Source: Streptomyces lomondensis (GTDB taxonomy: Bacteria > Actinomycetota > Actinomycetes > Streptomycetales > Streptomycetaceae). From it: a DNA stretch of 64,000 nucleotides. The stretch is taken from the NCBI RefSeq assembly GCF_014651035.1, contig NZ_BMWC01000003.1, positions 573,464-637,463 on the forward strand, in the 5' to 3' direction. A program made the translations under genes and the position numbers. How positions within the stretch are numbered: position 1 is the stretch's first letter; each line of letters opens with the position of its first letter. Of this stretch, positions 8,239 to 17,853 are shown one piece after another. The notes below the pieces were generated by a model, which was not told the DNA's origin, did not search any database, and saw only the letters and a program-made list of their open reading frames with translations.

Positions 8239-9019
8239 TGTGCTTCCCTTTCGGTTCATGGAGCGGTCAGGGTCGAAGCGCGAACCCTCATGAAGCCGAT
8301 GTCCCATCGCACTGCTCTCACAGTGGTTCCGTGCCGGACATCCGGCCTTGCCGCCCCAGGCTTTCCGGGCCGAAGTTGATTGGCACCCCCTGCGCCTACG
8401 GCAATCAACCCGGTTTTCAAGGCCTCGTTGTCCGGCACCACGCCCAGCCGCCGCGGCCAACCGAAAACGCCCGATTCGCCCCACAATAGGATGGTCGTAT
8501 CGCAGAGCACCGCGTCAGGGAGACCACCGGATCCGGCGGCCGGAGGGTGATGGCGGCGGCCGGATTCACTAGGCATACGCAGATGACCGGCAGGGTGAGA
8601 GGCCGGGCGTATGTGAAATCCACGGCGCAGGGACGCCTTTACCCCGGCACAGTGCCGGGGTAAAGGCGTCCCTCAGTGGGCCGGGATGGAAGGAGCGCGC
8701 GAAGGAGTGCGCCGCCACGCTCACTTTTGCTTCTCTGATCCACGCCGGAGGGACGCGCGAATCAGCGCGTCCCGAAGCGGCCCGGGGCGGGGGTTACACG
8801 CGCCCCGACATGCTGCTCCACGCGGCGAAATCCCTGCCGGCGCTCCTCCCCGGAAAGCCGCCGTGCGCCGTTCTCACCGGGGAGGGAATCCAGGCCGGAC
8901 CGAACTCGGCAGGCCCTACTCCAATTCCACGGGCTACGCCTTGACCGGCGCTTTCACCGGGGCCCGACAGGGGCTGGAAGGTGTGGCACTCGCCGTCTGC
9001 ATACGTGGGCCGGCTTCGG
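8239..9019. other. Gene-poor stretch between the secreted-protein set and the esterase gene
   Basis: No supported gene in 780 bases: the frames present have Arg/Pro-rich shadow composition and no ribosome sites. It should hold the promoter of the A'-B'-B-A set near 8250-8480, and it contains one long perfect hairpin (listed separately). Confidence 0.6.
8629..8673. terminator. 22-bp perfect inverted repeat (strong hairpin)
   Basis: Bases 8629-8650 pair without mismatch with 8652-8673 around a single central base, so the real loop takes a few bases from the arms. Both minus-strand neighbours point leftward: the esterase gene ends at 9020 and this hairpin lies 350-390 bases downstream of its stop. 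It is most likely a terminator for read-through from that gene. Confidence 0.6.
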
Positions 9020-10375
9020 TCACCTGGCGTCGGTCAGGGGGAATCCGGGCGGTGCCGACGTCTGCTGGAAGAGCCTCGTGGGGACCGCGTCGGCGAGGGT
9101 CTGATAACCGGCGGGGTTGAGGTGGAGGTGGTCGCCGACGTCGTAGGCGGGGGCGAGCCGACGGGGGTTCTGGGGGTCGCGGACCACCTGGTCGAAGTCG
9201 ACGACGGCGTCGAAGCGGCCGCTGGTGCGGATCCACTTGTTGACTGCCTGCCGGGAGGACTCGTGGAGGCCGGCGGCATCGTCGTAACCGTTCCCCCCGA
9301 AGGGGGTGAGCGTGGCTCCGTAGACACGTATGCCCTGGGCATGCGCTCGGGCGATGATCTGCTGGTAGGCGGCGATGAGGTCGGCCGTGACCCGCTGCGC
9401 GGAGGACTCCGTCGTTCCGCCGGGGATGTCGTTGATGCCGTGGAAGACGAACAGCCAGCTGACGCCGCTCTGGGCCAGGACGTCGCGGTCGAGGCGGGCC
9501 AGGGCGTTGGGGCCCAGTCCGTCGTTGAGGATCCGGTTGCCTCCCGCCGCTTGGTTGAGGATCGCGATGTGGGAGGTGGCGGGCCGGGACTGGAGCCGGT
9601 TCAGGAGCTGGTCGGGCCACCGGTTGTTCATGTTGGTGGTGGACCCGCGTCCGTCGGTGAGGGAGTCACCCAGCATCACGGCCGCGGCGGTGGTGCGCGT
9701 GGACCACGCCTCCACGCCGCTGAGGAAGTACCAGTGATCGACCGGGGTGGCCCCCGGCAGGTCGCTGTCGCCGACATGGTCGCCGGCCAGCATGTAGGAG
9801 GTCGTTCTGGAGCCGGGGTGCGAGGTGATGGAGCTGGAGGCCTGGCCTTCGGCCAGGTAGAGCGTGACGGTCAGGTTGCTCCCCGGCCGGACCTCGAAGT
9901 CCAGCGGGTCGCTGACCCCCTGCGCGCCCTTGGCGATGGTGATGCCCGGGCGCCCGCCGAACGTCAGAGGGCGCGTGCTGCCGGGCACGACGGCGCTGAC
10001 CCCCGCCCTGCCGTCCACCGGCAGTGCCACAGCGGCGGCGGTGATGGGCAGGTGCGTGCCCCCGAACGCGTTCGAGAGGCGTATCCGGGTGTACCGGCCG
10101 CCCACCGACACGCGCACCGTCTGGCGCAGGGTGGCGTCGGCGAGGACCCGGTTGCCCTGGGTGAACGGGGCGGGCGGCATGTTGGCGGGTTCGGTCAGCT
10201 GGGGCATGGCGGTCCAGGTGTTGACCCAGTGGGCGCCCTGCGTCGTCGGGGTGGGGTAGCCGGACGAGCGGGGCGCTTCGTCGCGCGCCGCGCCCGCCGC
10301 CGCGGGTGCGGCGAGACCCACGGCGGCCACCGTCGGGGTGACGATGGCGCTCAGCAGCGCTGATCTTCTTCTCAT
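9020..10375 (-). CDS. Secreted SGNH/GDSL-family esterase
   Basis: A 451-residue exported hydrolase. Residues 1-30 are a signal peptide. An N-terminal beta-sandwich-like part (about 40-230) precedes the SGNH domain, with block I GDSLTDG carrying the nucleophile Ser. Block II is around AGGNRI, block III is FHGIND, and the catalytic Asp/His pair lies in DHLHLN near residue 425. Such enzymes remove acetyl groups from plant polysaccharides. It lies 42 bases downstream of the GH115 alpha-glucuronidase on the same strand. Co-expression is therefore likely, and acetylated glucuronoxylan or a similar side-chain-rich polymer is the probable substrate (inference). ATG 10375 has a GGAGG-type site. Confidence 0.85.
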   Translation of the reverse strand: MRRRSALLSAIVTPTVAAVGLAAPAAAGAARDEAPRSSGYPTPTTQGAHWVNTWTAMPQLTEPANMPPAPFTQGNRVLADATLRQTVRVSVGGRYTRIRLSNAFGGTHLPITAAAVALPVDGRAGVSAVVPGSTRPLTFGGRPGITIAKGAQGVSDPLDFEVRPGSNLTVTLYLAEGQASSSITSHPGSRTTSYMLAGDHVGDSDLPGATPVDHWYFLSGVEAWSTRTTAAAVMLGDSLTDGRGSTTNMNNRWPDQLLNRLQSRPATSHIAILNQAAGGNRILNDGLGPNALARLDRDVLAQSGVSWLFVFHGINDIPGGTTESSAQRVTADLIAAYQQIIARAHAQGIRVYGATLTPFGGNGYDDAAGLHESSRQAVNKWIRTSGRFDAVVDFDQVVRDPQNPRRLAPAYDVGDHLHLNPAGYQTLADAVPTRLFQQTSAPPGFPLTDAR

Positions 10376-10417
10376 GAAGTCCTGCCTCCGTCTGTGCGGG
10401 CATGTGCTTCCGGCCGG

Positions 10418-13400
10418 TCAGGTCAGACGCGTGCTCTCCGGTGGACCGAGGTAGCTGTACTTCAGGCCGCCCGTGTCGATGACGATCTTGTTGAGGACCA
10501 CGGTGGGGTCGACCATCCAGAACTTCAGGACGTGCCGTCCGGCGGTGTCGATGCGGTGCGTCGTGCTGGTGCGGTTGACGTTGTCCGCGGTGTTGCGGCC
10601 CCACTGGTTGTTCATGGTGGCGTCGCTGGAACCGGTGGCGGCGATGATGTCCACGCTCTGAGGCGCCCGGTCGTCGAAGGACACGGCGTAGCGCAGGCCG
10701 GGAGGGGACAACGCCGCGTTGCGCGGGGCGAGATGGGCCCAGACGGTGACTGTCCCGGTGGTGAAGAGACTGAGGTCGTACTCGAGTCGGGGCCCGGAGC
10801 CCACGGGCTGACGGGCGGTGGTGACGGGAAAAGGCGCCAGGCCGTCGCCGGTGCGGCCGATGCCGGGGATGCGGCGCCAGGAGACGCCGCCTGCGGGGAT
10901 GGTGCGGGTGAAGTGCGCGGCCTCGATGGAGACGTAGCCGTTCGCCTCGATGAACCCGGACAGCTGAGACCGGGGGATACGGGGGTTGTCCACGGCAGCC
11001 TGCACGGTGACCGTCGTGCCCTCCGAACCGGTGATGGTGACCGGGACGCGGCGGGTGCCCTGGGGGACTCGGCGCCAGTCGACACCGAGGACGACCCGCT
11101 GCTCCGTGGTGACTGTGCCACGGGGCCGGTCGACGGTCAGCCAGGGCGCGCCGGTCGTGATGGTGTAGCTGAAGGGAGCGGCTCCGCGATTGAAGAGGTC
11201 GATGTACTGCTTCGGCTGCGTCTGGTAGGGGCTGAAAACGGGCAGAACCGCCTCGCCCTGCTCCTGTGGCCACCATCGCTCGGAGCCGTCGATTGCCACG
11301 CCCATGGCCGCCCCCGCCGGTACGGTGATCCGCCGGACGGCCGGGTAGATCTGGTCGGGCTGCGGAGGGTCGGCCCAGGAGGCGTTGGCCCCGTAGCGCT
11401 CCTTGTCGCCGTACCCGATGTGGGTCTGGGTCTGGAAGCCCTTCCATTTCCCGCCGGCGATCCGCTGGTTGAAACGGTCGGCGAGCGCGAAGTCGTCGGC
11501 CAGCCGGGCCTCGGCCGCATCGGCCAGGGCGTTGGTGCCGGACCTGCCCTGAGCGGCGTGGAGGAGGTTGGTGAACTGCGCCCGCCGCAGCAGGTACAGG
11601 TTCGCCGTGGCCGATACCGCGTATCCCCCCAGCTCGAACCACGCGTCCCGGTTGCTCGCGGGCAGCTTGGACGCGACTGCGTCGGCCCGTTTCGCCAGGT
11701 CCTGCCACTCCTGGGTGACCCGCTCGAGCTCCCGGTAGTCGGTCTGGCTGAAGGGGGTGGCCCGGTCGTTCGTGACGACCGCGGACGAACTCGCGGGATC
11801 CTTCGCGGGGTCGAGGGTCTGGCGGCGGTTGAGCAGCTCGGGTTTGCGGCGCGCCTGCAGTTGCTCGTAGCCGCGCAGCACCTCGGCGATGTCGCCGGCG
11901 AGCCGGCCGTCGAAGTTCTGCCGCACGAACCGCAGATCCCACTCCGCGAGTGTCTCGGGGCTCCACCGGCCGGGATCCCAGGCGTAGTCGAGGAAGAACT
12001 GTGTGGGCCGCTCGTTGCCCTTGACGTCGCCCGCGTTGGTCACCCACAGTGCGCGGCCGCCGTAGGCGTACGTTTGGTGGAGCTGGTCCCAGATGTTGGG
12101 CAGGGCGTTGGTGTCGATCCACTTGTAGCTGCGGCTGCCGCCCACGTAGTCGAAGTGGTAGTAGAGCCCGTAGCCGCCGGCGCGCGGGTCGGCGGCGGTG
12201 TCGGGCAGCTTGCGGACGTTGCCCCAGTTGTCGTCGGTGAAGACGACGGTGACGTCGTCGGGTGCGCGCAGCCCTCTGTCCCAGTAGCGCTGCACCTCTT
12301 TGTACATCGTCCAGACCTGGGGGATGGTGGTGACGTCCTTGCCGGTGACCTCGGCGAGGATCTTGCGCTGGGCGGTGATGATCTGCTGCATCAGTTCGAT
12401 GCCGTCGCCGTCGCTGAGCGCGGTGTCGCCGTTGCCGCGCATGCCGAGGGTCACCACTCCCTCGAAGTCTTCGTCGACCATCCGCCGGATGCCGTCGCGC
12501 CAGTACGCCTTGAGGGCTTCGGCGTTGTAGCGGAAGGACCATTCGCCGGTGCCGCCGTAGGGGTCGTGCCCCGGGGTGACGACGGTGCCGTTGCTGTCCC
12601 GCACGGCGGCCTTCGCGTGGCGGTTCCATTCCTCGATGCCGCGCATCATCGGCGCCTCGTGGGACGTCCCCATCACGACGCCGTACTTCTTCGCGGTGGC
12701 GTGGTTGGCGGGATCGTCCTCGGCGAAGGCCCGGCCCCACACGGCCGGCCACAGGTAGTTGCCCTTCAGGCGCAGCAGCAGCTCGAAGATCTTCTCGTGG
12801 AACGCGGCGTTGAATCCGCCCGGGAAGCCCGGGGCCTTGCCGGGCCCGAACGTCGCGGGTGCCCAGGTGCCGAGGGCCGGGTTCTCGTCGTTGATGAAGA
12901 AGCCGCGGTACTTCACCGCCGGAGTGCCCTGGGTGTGCGCGCCGGGAAGGACGTACAGCGCGTCCCGGTGGACGGGCACGACGTCGTCCCAGTAGTGCCA
13001 GGGGGACACGCCGATGCCGCGTGACACGTCGTAGGCGCCGAAGACGGTGCCGCGCTGGTCGCTGCCGGCGATCACGAAAGCCCGCTCGACCCCCGGCAGC
13101 GGCCGGTCCACCACCGTCTGGAGGGACGTTTCCCACTTGCCCCGGACGGCGCTCACATCGAGTTTCCCAGCGGCGATGAGACGGTCGATGAGCGGGCTCC
13201 GGCCGATGGTCCCGATAAGGGCGATCTCCGGAGCGTTCGGTGCCTGATCCCGGACGAGGGCCGGCCGCACCCCGGTCACCCGCTGGATGTCGCTCTGCAG
13301 ATCACCTGCCACGCGGACCACTCCCGGCCAGTCGTTGCCGCTGACCACCAGCGGCACCGCGCGACCGGAACGCACCAGGGGGAAGCTGCCCGAAGCCGAC

Positions 13401-13570
13401 GTGAACGAGATGTACGCCCCGGGGTCGGTGGGACGCCCCGCGGTGCCGGCGGCAAAAGCCTCGCCGGCACACGCCGCCATGGAGGCGAGCGGGCCGGAAA
13501 GAGCGGCCGCGCCCGCGGCCCAGCCCAGTACCGCTCGTCTGCTCAGCGGGGATCTGCCGGCGTCGTCCAT
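10418..13570 (-). CDS. Secreted GH115 alpha-glucuronidase
   Basis: A 1050-residue enzyme of the family that cleaves alpha-1,2-linked (4-O-methyl)glucuronic acid from xylan, including internal residues. The N-terminus SPLSRRAVLGW is a twin-arginine signal, so export is probably folded, through Tat. The catalytic part shows the GH115 stretches RGFFINDENP, LKGNYLWPAVW, GTSHEAPM and FTDDNWGN. C-terminal residues about 690-1050 form beta-rich accessory domains. ATG 13570 is preferred over the in-frame GTG 13576 because AGGAG at 13576-13580 is correctly spaced only for the ATG. It is first gene of a two-gene unit with the SGNH esterase. The upstream 370 bases are shared with the divergent STAND gene. 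Confidence 0.9.
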   Translation of the reverse strand: MDDAGRSPLSRRAVLGWAAGAAALSGPLASMAACAGEAFAAGTAGRPTDPGAYISFTSASGSFPLVRSGRAVPLVVSGNDWPGVVRVAGDLQSDIQRVTGVRPALVRDQAPNAPEIALIGTIGRSPLIDRLIAAGKLDVSAVRGKWETSLQTVVDRPLPGVERAFVIAGSDQRGTVFGAYDVSRGIGVSPWHYWDDVVPVHRDALYVLPGAHTQGTPAVKYRGFFINDENPALGTWAPATFGPGKAPGFPGGFNAAFHEKIFELLLRLKGNYLWPAVWGRAFAEDDPANHATAKKYGVVMGTSHEAPMMRGIEEWNRHAKAAVRDSNGTVVTPGHDPYGGTGEWSFRYNAEALKAYWRDGIRRMVDEDFEGVVTLGMRGNGDTALSDGDGIELMQQIITAQRKILAEVTGKDVTTIPQVWTMYKEVQRYWDRGLRAPDDVTVVFTDDNWGNVRKLPDTAADPRAGGYGLYYHFDYVGGSRSYKWIDTNALPNIWDQLHQTYAYGGRALWVTNAGDVKGNERPTQFFLDYAWDPGRWSPETLAEWDLRFVRQNFDGRLAGDIAEVLRGYEQLQARRKPELLNRRQTLDPAKDPASSSAVVTNDRATPFSQTDYRELERVTQEWQDLAKRADAVASKLPASNRDAWFELGGYAVSATANLYLLRRAQFTNLLHAAQGRSGTNALADAAEARLADDFALADRFNQRIAGGKWKGFQTQTHIGYGDKERYGANASWADPPQPDQIYPAVRRITVPAGAAMGVAIDGSERWWPQEQGEAVLPVFSPYQTQPKQYIDLFNRGAAPFSYTITTGAPWLTVDRPRGTVTTEQRVVLGVDWRRVPQGTRRVPVTITGSEGTTVTVQAAVDNPRIPRSQLSGFIEANGYVSIEAAHFTRTIPAGGVSWRRIPGIGRTGDGLAPFPVTTARQPVGSGPRLEYDLSLFTTGTVTVWAHLAPRNAALSPPGLRYAVSFDDRAPQSVDIIAATGSSDATMNNQWGRNTADNVNRTSTTHRIDTAGRHVLKFWMVDPTVVLNKIVIDTGGLKYSYLGPPESTRLT

Positions 13571-13948
13571 GCGCACTCCTGACTGCGAAACGTTAGGTGG
13601 GCAGTCCGAATCTTTAGAACGATCGAGCCTCGACTAGTTCACATACATAGACAAATGCCATGCCTGCGAACTTCCTCGGGGAATGTAGGGCCGCCCGCTC
13701 GCCTGGGTCAAGACGCTGGCGACGTGCGGTTTTACGCACTGTGGAGTCAGGCCTGTGCGCGCTGTGAACGAGGTGGTCAGTCCTGCATGTGTCGATCGGC
13801 GTCAGAAATTTTCGCCGCCGACGTGAGCGCTGAAGTGCGGAGCGGTCTTTACCTGTAGGCCACCCACAGTCTGTTCGCGTGAAAGGTTTCATCGCGTAGG
13901 GTCTCTCCGCCTGCGTCGGTTTCGTCGGCTGTGTGGAGGTAAGTGCGC
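13571..13948. promoter_or_regulatory. Divergent promoter region between GH115 and STAND/WD40 genes
   Basis: No gene is supported here. Bases 13617-13640 form an imperfect palindrome with GAAC and GTTC ends and AT-richer flanks, about 50 bases before the GH115 start, which makes it a candidate operator for that gene. The GGAGGT at 13935-13940 is the ribosome site of the rightward gene. Confidence 0.4.
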
Positions 13949-16900
13949 ATGGGTCGTCCCGAAAGACCCCTGGACCCGGCGGCGGGTCCCCTGGCCCGGT
14001 TCGCCCATGAGCTGCGCGAGCTGCGACGAGCGGCGGGCAGTCCTTCATACCGGCGGATGGCGGGGGCGTCCGGCTTTTCGGCGAGCACGTTGTCCGAGGC
14101 GGCGGCGGGCGAACGGCTGCCGTCCCTTCCCGTGGTGCGGGAGTACGTGCGCGCCTGCGGCGGCGACCCCGGCGAGTGGGAGGCCCGCTGGAAGGACGCC
14201 GAGGCCGAGGCGGCGGGGAAGGCTCGCGAGGACGACGAGGAACTCGTGCCGCCCTACCGGGGCATGGCCCGGTTCGAGACGGCCGACCAGGCGCTGTTCT
14301 TCGGCCGGGACCGACTGGTGGACGAGCTGCTGGAACTGGTGTGTGGGCACCGGTTCGCCGCGGTGTTCGGCGCTTCCGGCAGCGGAAAGTCCTCGCTGGT
14401 GCGGGCAGGGCTGATACCGCGCCTCCAGCGGCGGATCGAGGAAGAGGACCGGCCGGCACTGCTGCGGGTGGTGACTCCCGGCGACCGGCCGGCCACCACG
14501 CATGCCCGTCTACTGGCGCCGACGCAGGACGATCCGGAGAGCTGGTTGGTCGTGGACCAGTTCGAGGAGGTCTTCACCCTCTGCCGCGACCGGGCCGAAC
14601 GCGCCCGGTTCATCGACTTGCTGCTCGCCGCCCGCAACCCCGGCAGCCGGCTGCGGGTCCTCATCGCCGTACGGGCAGACTTCTACCCGCGGTGCGGCGA
14701 GCACCGGGGTTTGGCGGACACGTTGTGCGGTGCCGGGCTGCTGGTCGGCCCGATGACAGCGGACGAGCTGCGGCAGGTGGTCGTCAAGCCGGCGCAGGAG
14801 GCCGGTCTCCTGGTGGAGCGTGCGCTGACCGCGCGCATCGTGGAGGAAGTCCTCGACGAGCCCGGCGCGCTGCCGATGCTCTCGCACGCCCTGCTGGAGA
14901 CCTGGCGGCGCCGCAAGGGCAGGATGCTGGCCCTGGCCGCCTACGAGGCGGCGGGCGGAGTGCGCGGTGCCATCGCGGCCACCGCCGAGGAGACATACGA
15001 GCAGCTGACCGCGGACCAGGCGGCGGCCGCGCGGCGTCTGTTGCTGCGCATGGTCGAGCCGGGTCTGGGCACCCCCGACACCGGACGCCCGTTCACGCGG
15101 GCCGAACGGGCGGAGTGGACCTGCCCCCACCTGCCCGTCGTGCTGGAGGTACTGACCCGCGCGCGGCTGCTGACCGTCGACGAGAGCGGTGTCCGTCTCG
15201 CCCACGAGGCGCTGATCAGCGCGTGGCCGCGGCTGCACGGCTGGGTCGAGGAGGAACGTGAGCGGCTGCGCCGTCATCGCCGGCTGGCCGAGGACGTCCG
15301 CGCGTGGCTGGAACACGACCGGGACCCCGGCAGTCTGTACCGGGGCACCCGCCTGAAACGCCTGGAGGAGCTCTTCCCCGACCGCGAGCAGGACCCGTCG
15401 TTGACCGTGCCGGAACGGGAGTTCTTCACCGCCTCCCTGGAGGCCCGCGAGGCGGAGCGCAGGGCCGCGGCCCGTTCTGCGCGCCGGGCACGGACCGCGG
15501 TGGGCGTGCTGTCGGGCGTCCTCGCGGTGGCGCTGGTCGCCGGTCTGAGTGCCTGGGTACAGCACCAGGACAACCGGCGTCGCCGCACCGACGACGCGGC
15601 CCGCCGTGTGGCCGCCGTCGCCGACGCCCTGCGCACGACCGACCCGCGTACCGCGCAGCTGCTGGGTGTCGCCGCCTGGCGGGTGGCCGAGCTGCCGGAG
15701 ACCCGGCGGGCCCTGCTGGGCTCACTCGGCCAGCAGGAACAGGACATCTTCTCCGATCCGGCACCGGGCGACGGCCCCTTCCGCGCTCTGACGGATTCCG
15801 GCCGCAGGCTGCTCAGCGTCGAGGGCCGTACCTGGCGGACCTGGGACGTCGCGCGGCACCGGCGGATCGCCTCGGGGACGCTGCCGCGGGACAGCACGGT
15901 GACCGGGGTGAGCCCGGACGGGCGGCTCCTGGCACTCGACACGGGCGACGCCGTACGTCTGTGGGACACGGCGGCGGGAATGTGGTTCGGGGGCCGGCTG
16001 CCCGCGTCCTCGTACGTGGTCTTCGCCCAGCACGACTACGTCGTCAGCAGCGCGGACGGCGCGCGGGTGCAGGTGCGCTCGATCTCGGACGGCAAGCTGC
16101 GGCGGCAGACGGACTCGGGTGGCACGGTCGTACCGAGCGAGGACGGGCGGCTGGTCGCGGTCTGCCCCGCAGGAGGCGGGCCCGTGCAGGTGCGGGACCT
16201 GGCGGGCCGGCGCGCACTGCACGGCGACTGGGAGCACGTCGGCGACGTCTGCCGAGAGGTGGGCTCGCTGCTGACGTTCGACGGCGGGCAGCGGTTCGCC
16301 GCCGTGACGGGAAGCGGGGTGCGCGTCTGGGACACCGGGTCGGGCAAGCAACTCGCCGATCTCGCCGACCCAGGGGTTACCCACGTCACCTTCGACAAGG
16401 ACGGGAAGTTCCTGGCCACCGCCGACAAAGAGGAAGTCCGGGTGTGGCGGCTCGGCGTGGACGCCCCGGTGCACCGGCACTCCCTCAACAACGAACACCT
16501 CGACGGTGGCCTGGCGTGGGATTCCGCGCGCCCGGTGCTGCACTACCTCGAAGGCGGCGCCGTCCACTCCATGGACGTCGCGCAGGCCGTGACGTCCGCC
16601 TGGCGGGCCGAGCCGCTGGACAAGGTACTGCTCAGCCCGGACGGCCAGACCCTCGCCACAGCGCGGCGCACGGGTGGCTCGTACCGGTTCGAACTGCGCG
16701 ACGCCCGTGACGGACACCTGCTGAAAACCCTGCCGACCACGCCCCTGCCCGTCTCTCACGACCCCTCCCGGCCGGTGCAACCGCAGGACACCCTCCCCCT
16801 CATGGCCTTCGCCCCAGGCGGCAGGACACTCGCCTACACCGTCTCGGCACCGGGCACCGACGCCTCGCCCCAGCCCCTGATGATCTGGGACATCGGCAAG

Positions 16901-17710
16901 GACCGAGCCCGCACGACCATGGACCTGGCCACAACGACCACGGCAGGCGCGGTGGTCACCATCGCCCTCGGCCCGGAGGCCCGCACGCTCCACCTCACGC
17001 GCACCACCGCTGTCGGAGAGACGAGCGACGAGACCTGGGACACCGCCCGCCGGCGCCGTACGAAAGCCGCCGCAGGCGACCTGTCCAGCGGGACCCTCGC
17101 CCTGAGCCCCGATGGACGGCTCCTTGTCGGCGACAACCACGTGGTCACTCTGCCGGACGGCGGGAGCACGGGACGAAACCTCATCCAGGGAAGCGACATC
17201 GAAGCCCTGGCCTTCTCCGAGGACGGTTCGCTGTTCGCCGCAGGGGACCAGACGGGCCGCGTCGCCCTGTGGGACGGCAAGCTGCGACAACGGACGGGTC
17301 TCCTGCCAAATGTCTTTCCCGCCCTCCCGGAAGGACACGCCGACGCGATCACAGACGCCATCACCGACGACGCTTCCGAGGCCGTCAGCGCGCTCGCCAT
17401 CAGCCCCGACGGCCGCACGATGGCAGTGGGCGGCGAGGCCGGAAGCCTCCAGCTGTGGGACGTCGCAACCCAGCAGCCCCTCGGAGGCCTGCTCACGACC
17501 CCGGGCGAGGCGATCGACACCGTGGCGTTCGCAGCGGACAGCTCCGTGCTCTACGCGGGAAGCGCTCACGTGCCCCTCCAGCGCTACACGATCGAGCCGT
17601 CGAAGGCGGTCGCGTCGGTGTGCGCACGGTCGGGCGGTGACCGTCTGACGCCGGCGCAGTGGCGGACGTACGTGCCCGACGTGCCGTACCGCAGAGTGTG
17701 CGGCGATTGA
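13949..17710 (+). CDS. XRE-HTH / STAND NTPase / WD40-repeat protein
   Basis: A 1253-residue multidomain protein. Residues about 10-75 form an XRE-type helix-turn-helix. About 105-500 is a STAND-type P-loop ATPase with Walker A GASGSGKSS near 140-150 and Walker B LVVDQFEE. One membrane helix follows (about 515-540, GVLSGVLAVALVAGL). The rest is a beta-propeller of WD40-like repeats with VRLWDT, VRVWDTG and LQLWDV signatures up to residue 1230. ATG 13949 fits the GGAGGT site better than GTG 13943. This architecture is common in streptomycetes. STAND proteins work as ligand-triggered oligomeric switches, in signalling or phage defence. No effector domain is recognised here, so its role is open. 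Confidence 0.85.
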   Translation: MGRPERPLDPAAGPLARFAHELRELRRAAGSPSYRRMAGASGFSASTLSEAAAGERLPSLPVVREYVRACGGDPGEWEARWKDAEAEAAGKAREDDEELVPPYRGMARFETADQALFFGRDRLVDELLELVCGHRFAAVFGASGSGKSSLVRAGLIPRLQRRIEEEDRPALLRVVTPGDRPATTHARLLAPTQDDPESWLVVDQFEEVFTLCRDRAERARFIDLLLAARNPGSRLRVLIAVRADFYPRCGEHRGLADTLCGAGLLVGPMTADELRQVVVKPAQEAGLLVERALTARIVEEVLDEPGALPMLSHALLETWRRRKGRMLALAAYEAAGGVRGAIAATAEETYEQLTADQAAAARRLLLRMVEPGLGTPDTGRPFTRAERAEWTCPHLPVVLEVLTRARLLTVDESGVRLAHEALISAWPRLHGWVEEERERLRRHRRLAEDVRAWLEHDRDPGSLYRGTRLKRLEELFPDREQDPSLTVPEREFFTASLEAREAERRAAARSARRARTAVGVLSGVLAVALVAGLSAWVQHQDNRRRRTDDAARRVAAVADALRTTDPRTAQLLGVAAWRVAELPETRRALLGSLGQQEQDIFSDPAPGDGPFRALTDSGRRLLSVEGRTWRTWDVARHRRIASGTLPRDSTVTGVSPDGRLLALDTGDAVRLWDTAAGMWFGGRLPASSYVVFAQHDYVVSSADGARVQVRSISDGKLRRQTDSGGTVVPSEDGRLVAVCPAGGGPVQVRDLAGRRALHGDWEHVGDVCREVGSLLTFDGGQRFAAVTGSGVRVWDTGSGKQLADLADPGVTHVTFDKDGKFLATADKEEVRVWRLGVDAPVHRHSLNNEHLDGGLAWDSARPVLHYLEGGAVHSMDVAQAVTSAWRAEPLDKVLLSPDGQTLATARRTGGSYRFELRDARDGHLLKTLPTTPLPVSHDPSRPVQPQDTLPLMAFAPGGRTLAYTVSAPGTDASPQPLMIWDIGKDRARTTMDLATTTTAGAVVTIALGPEARTLHLTRTTAVGETSDETWDTARRRRTKAAAGDLSSGTLALSPDGRLLVGDNHVVTLPDGGSTGRNLIQGSDIEALAFSEDGSLFAAGDQTGRVALWDGKLRQRTGLLPNVFPALPEGHADAITDAITDDASEAVSALAISPDGRTMAVGGEAGSLQLWDVATQQPLGGLLTTPGEAIDTVAFAADSSVLYAGSAHVPLQRYTIEPSKAVASVCARSGGDRLTPAQWRTYVPDVPYRRVCGD

Positions 17711-17853
17711 TTGGTCCGGCATTGAATTGCCTGGTGAGAGCGTTTTGATTGCTGTCCCGGAGCGGGTTGCCGGTCAAACGCCGAGCACCTGAGCGTGGTC
17801 ATCGGGCCGGTCACCGCGGTGGTGCCGGCCAACCACCACAGGAGAAGAACGTC

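Noticed and set aside
8686..9120. 144-residue plus-strand frame
   Set aside because: No ribosome site, shadow-like composition, and it overlaps the end of the esterase gene.
10394..13024. 876-residue plus-strand open frame opposite GH115
   Set aside because: Antisense shadow of GH115 produced by GC bias; composition is Val/Gly/Asp-rich with no domain.
9666..13136. 1156-residue minus-strand open frame
   Set aside because: It is a frame-shifted shadow of the GH115 and SGNH genes; Arg/Pro/Gly-rich composition and no ribosome site.
15722..17722. 666-residue minus-strand frame opposite the STAND gene
   Set aside because: Antisense shadow of the WD40 region.
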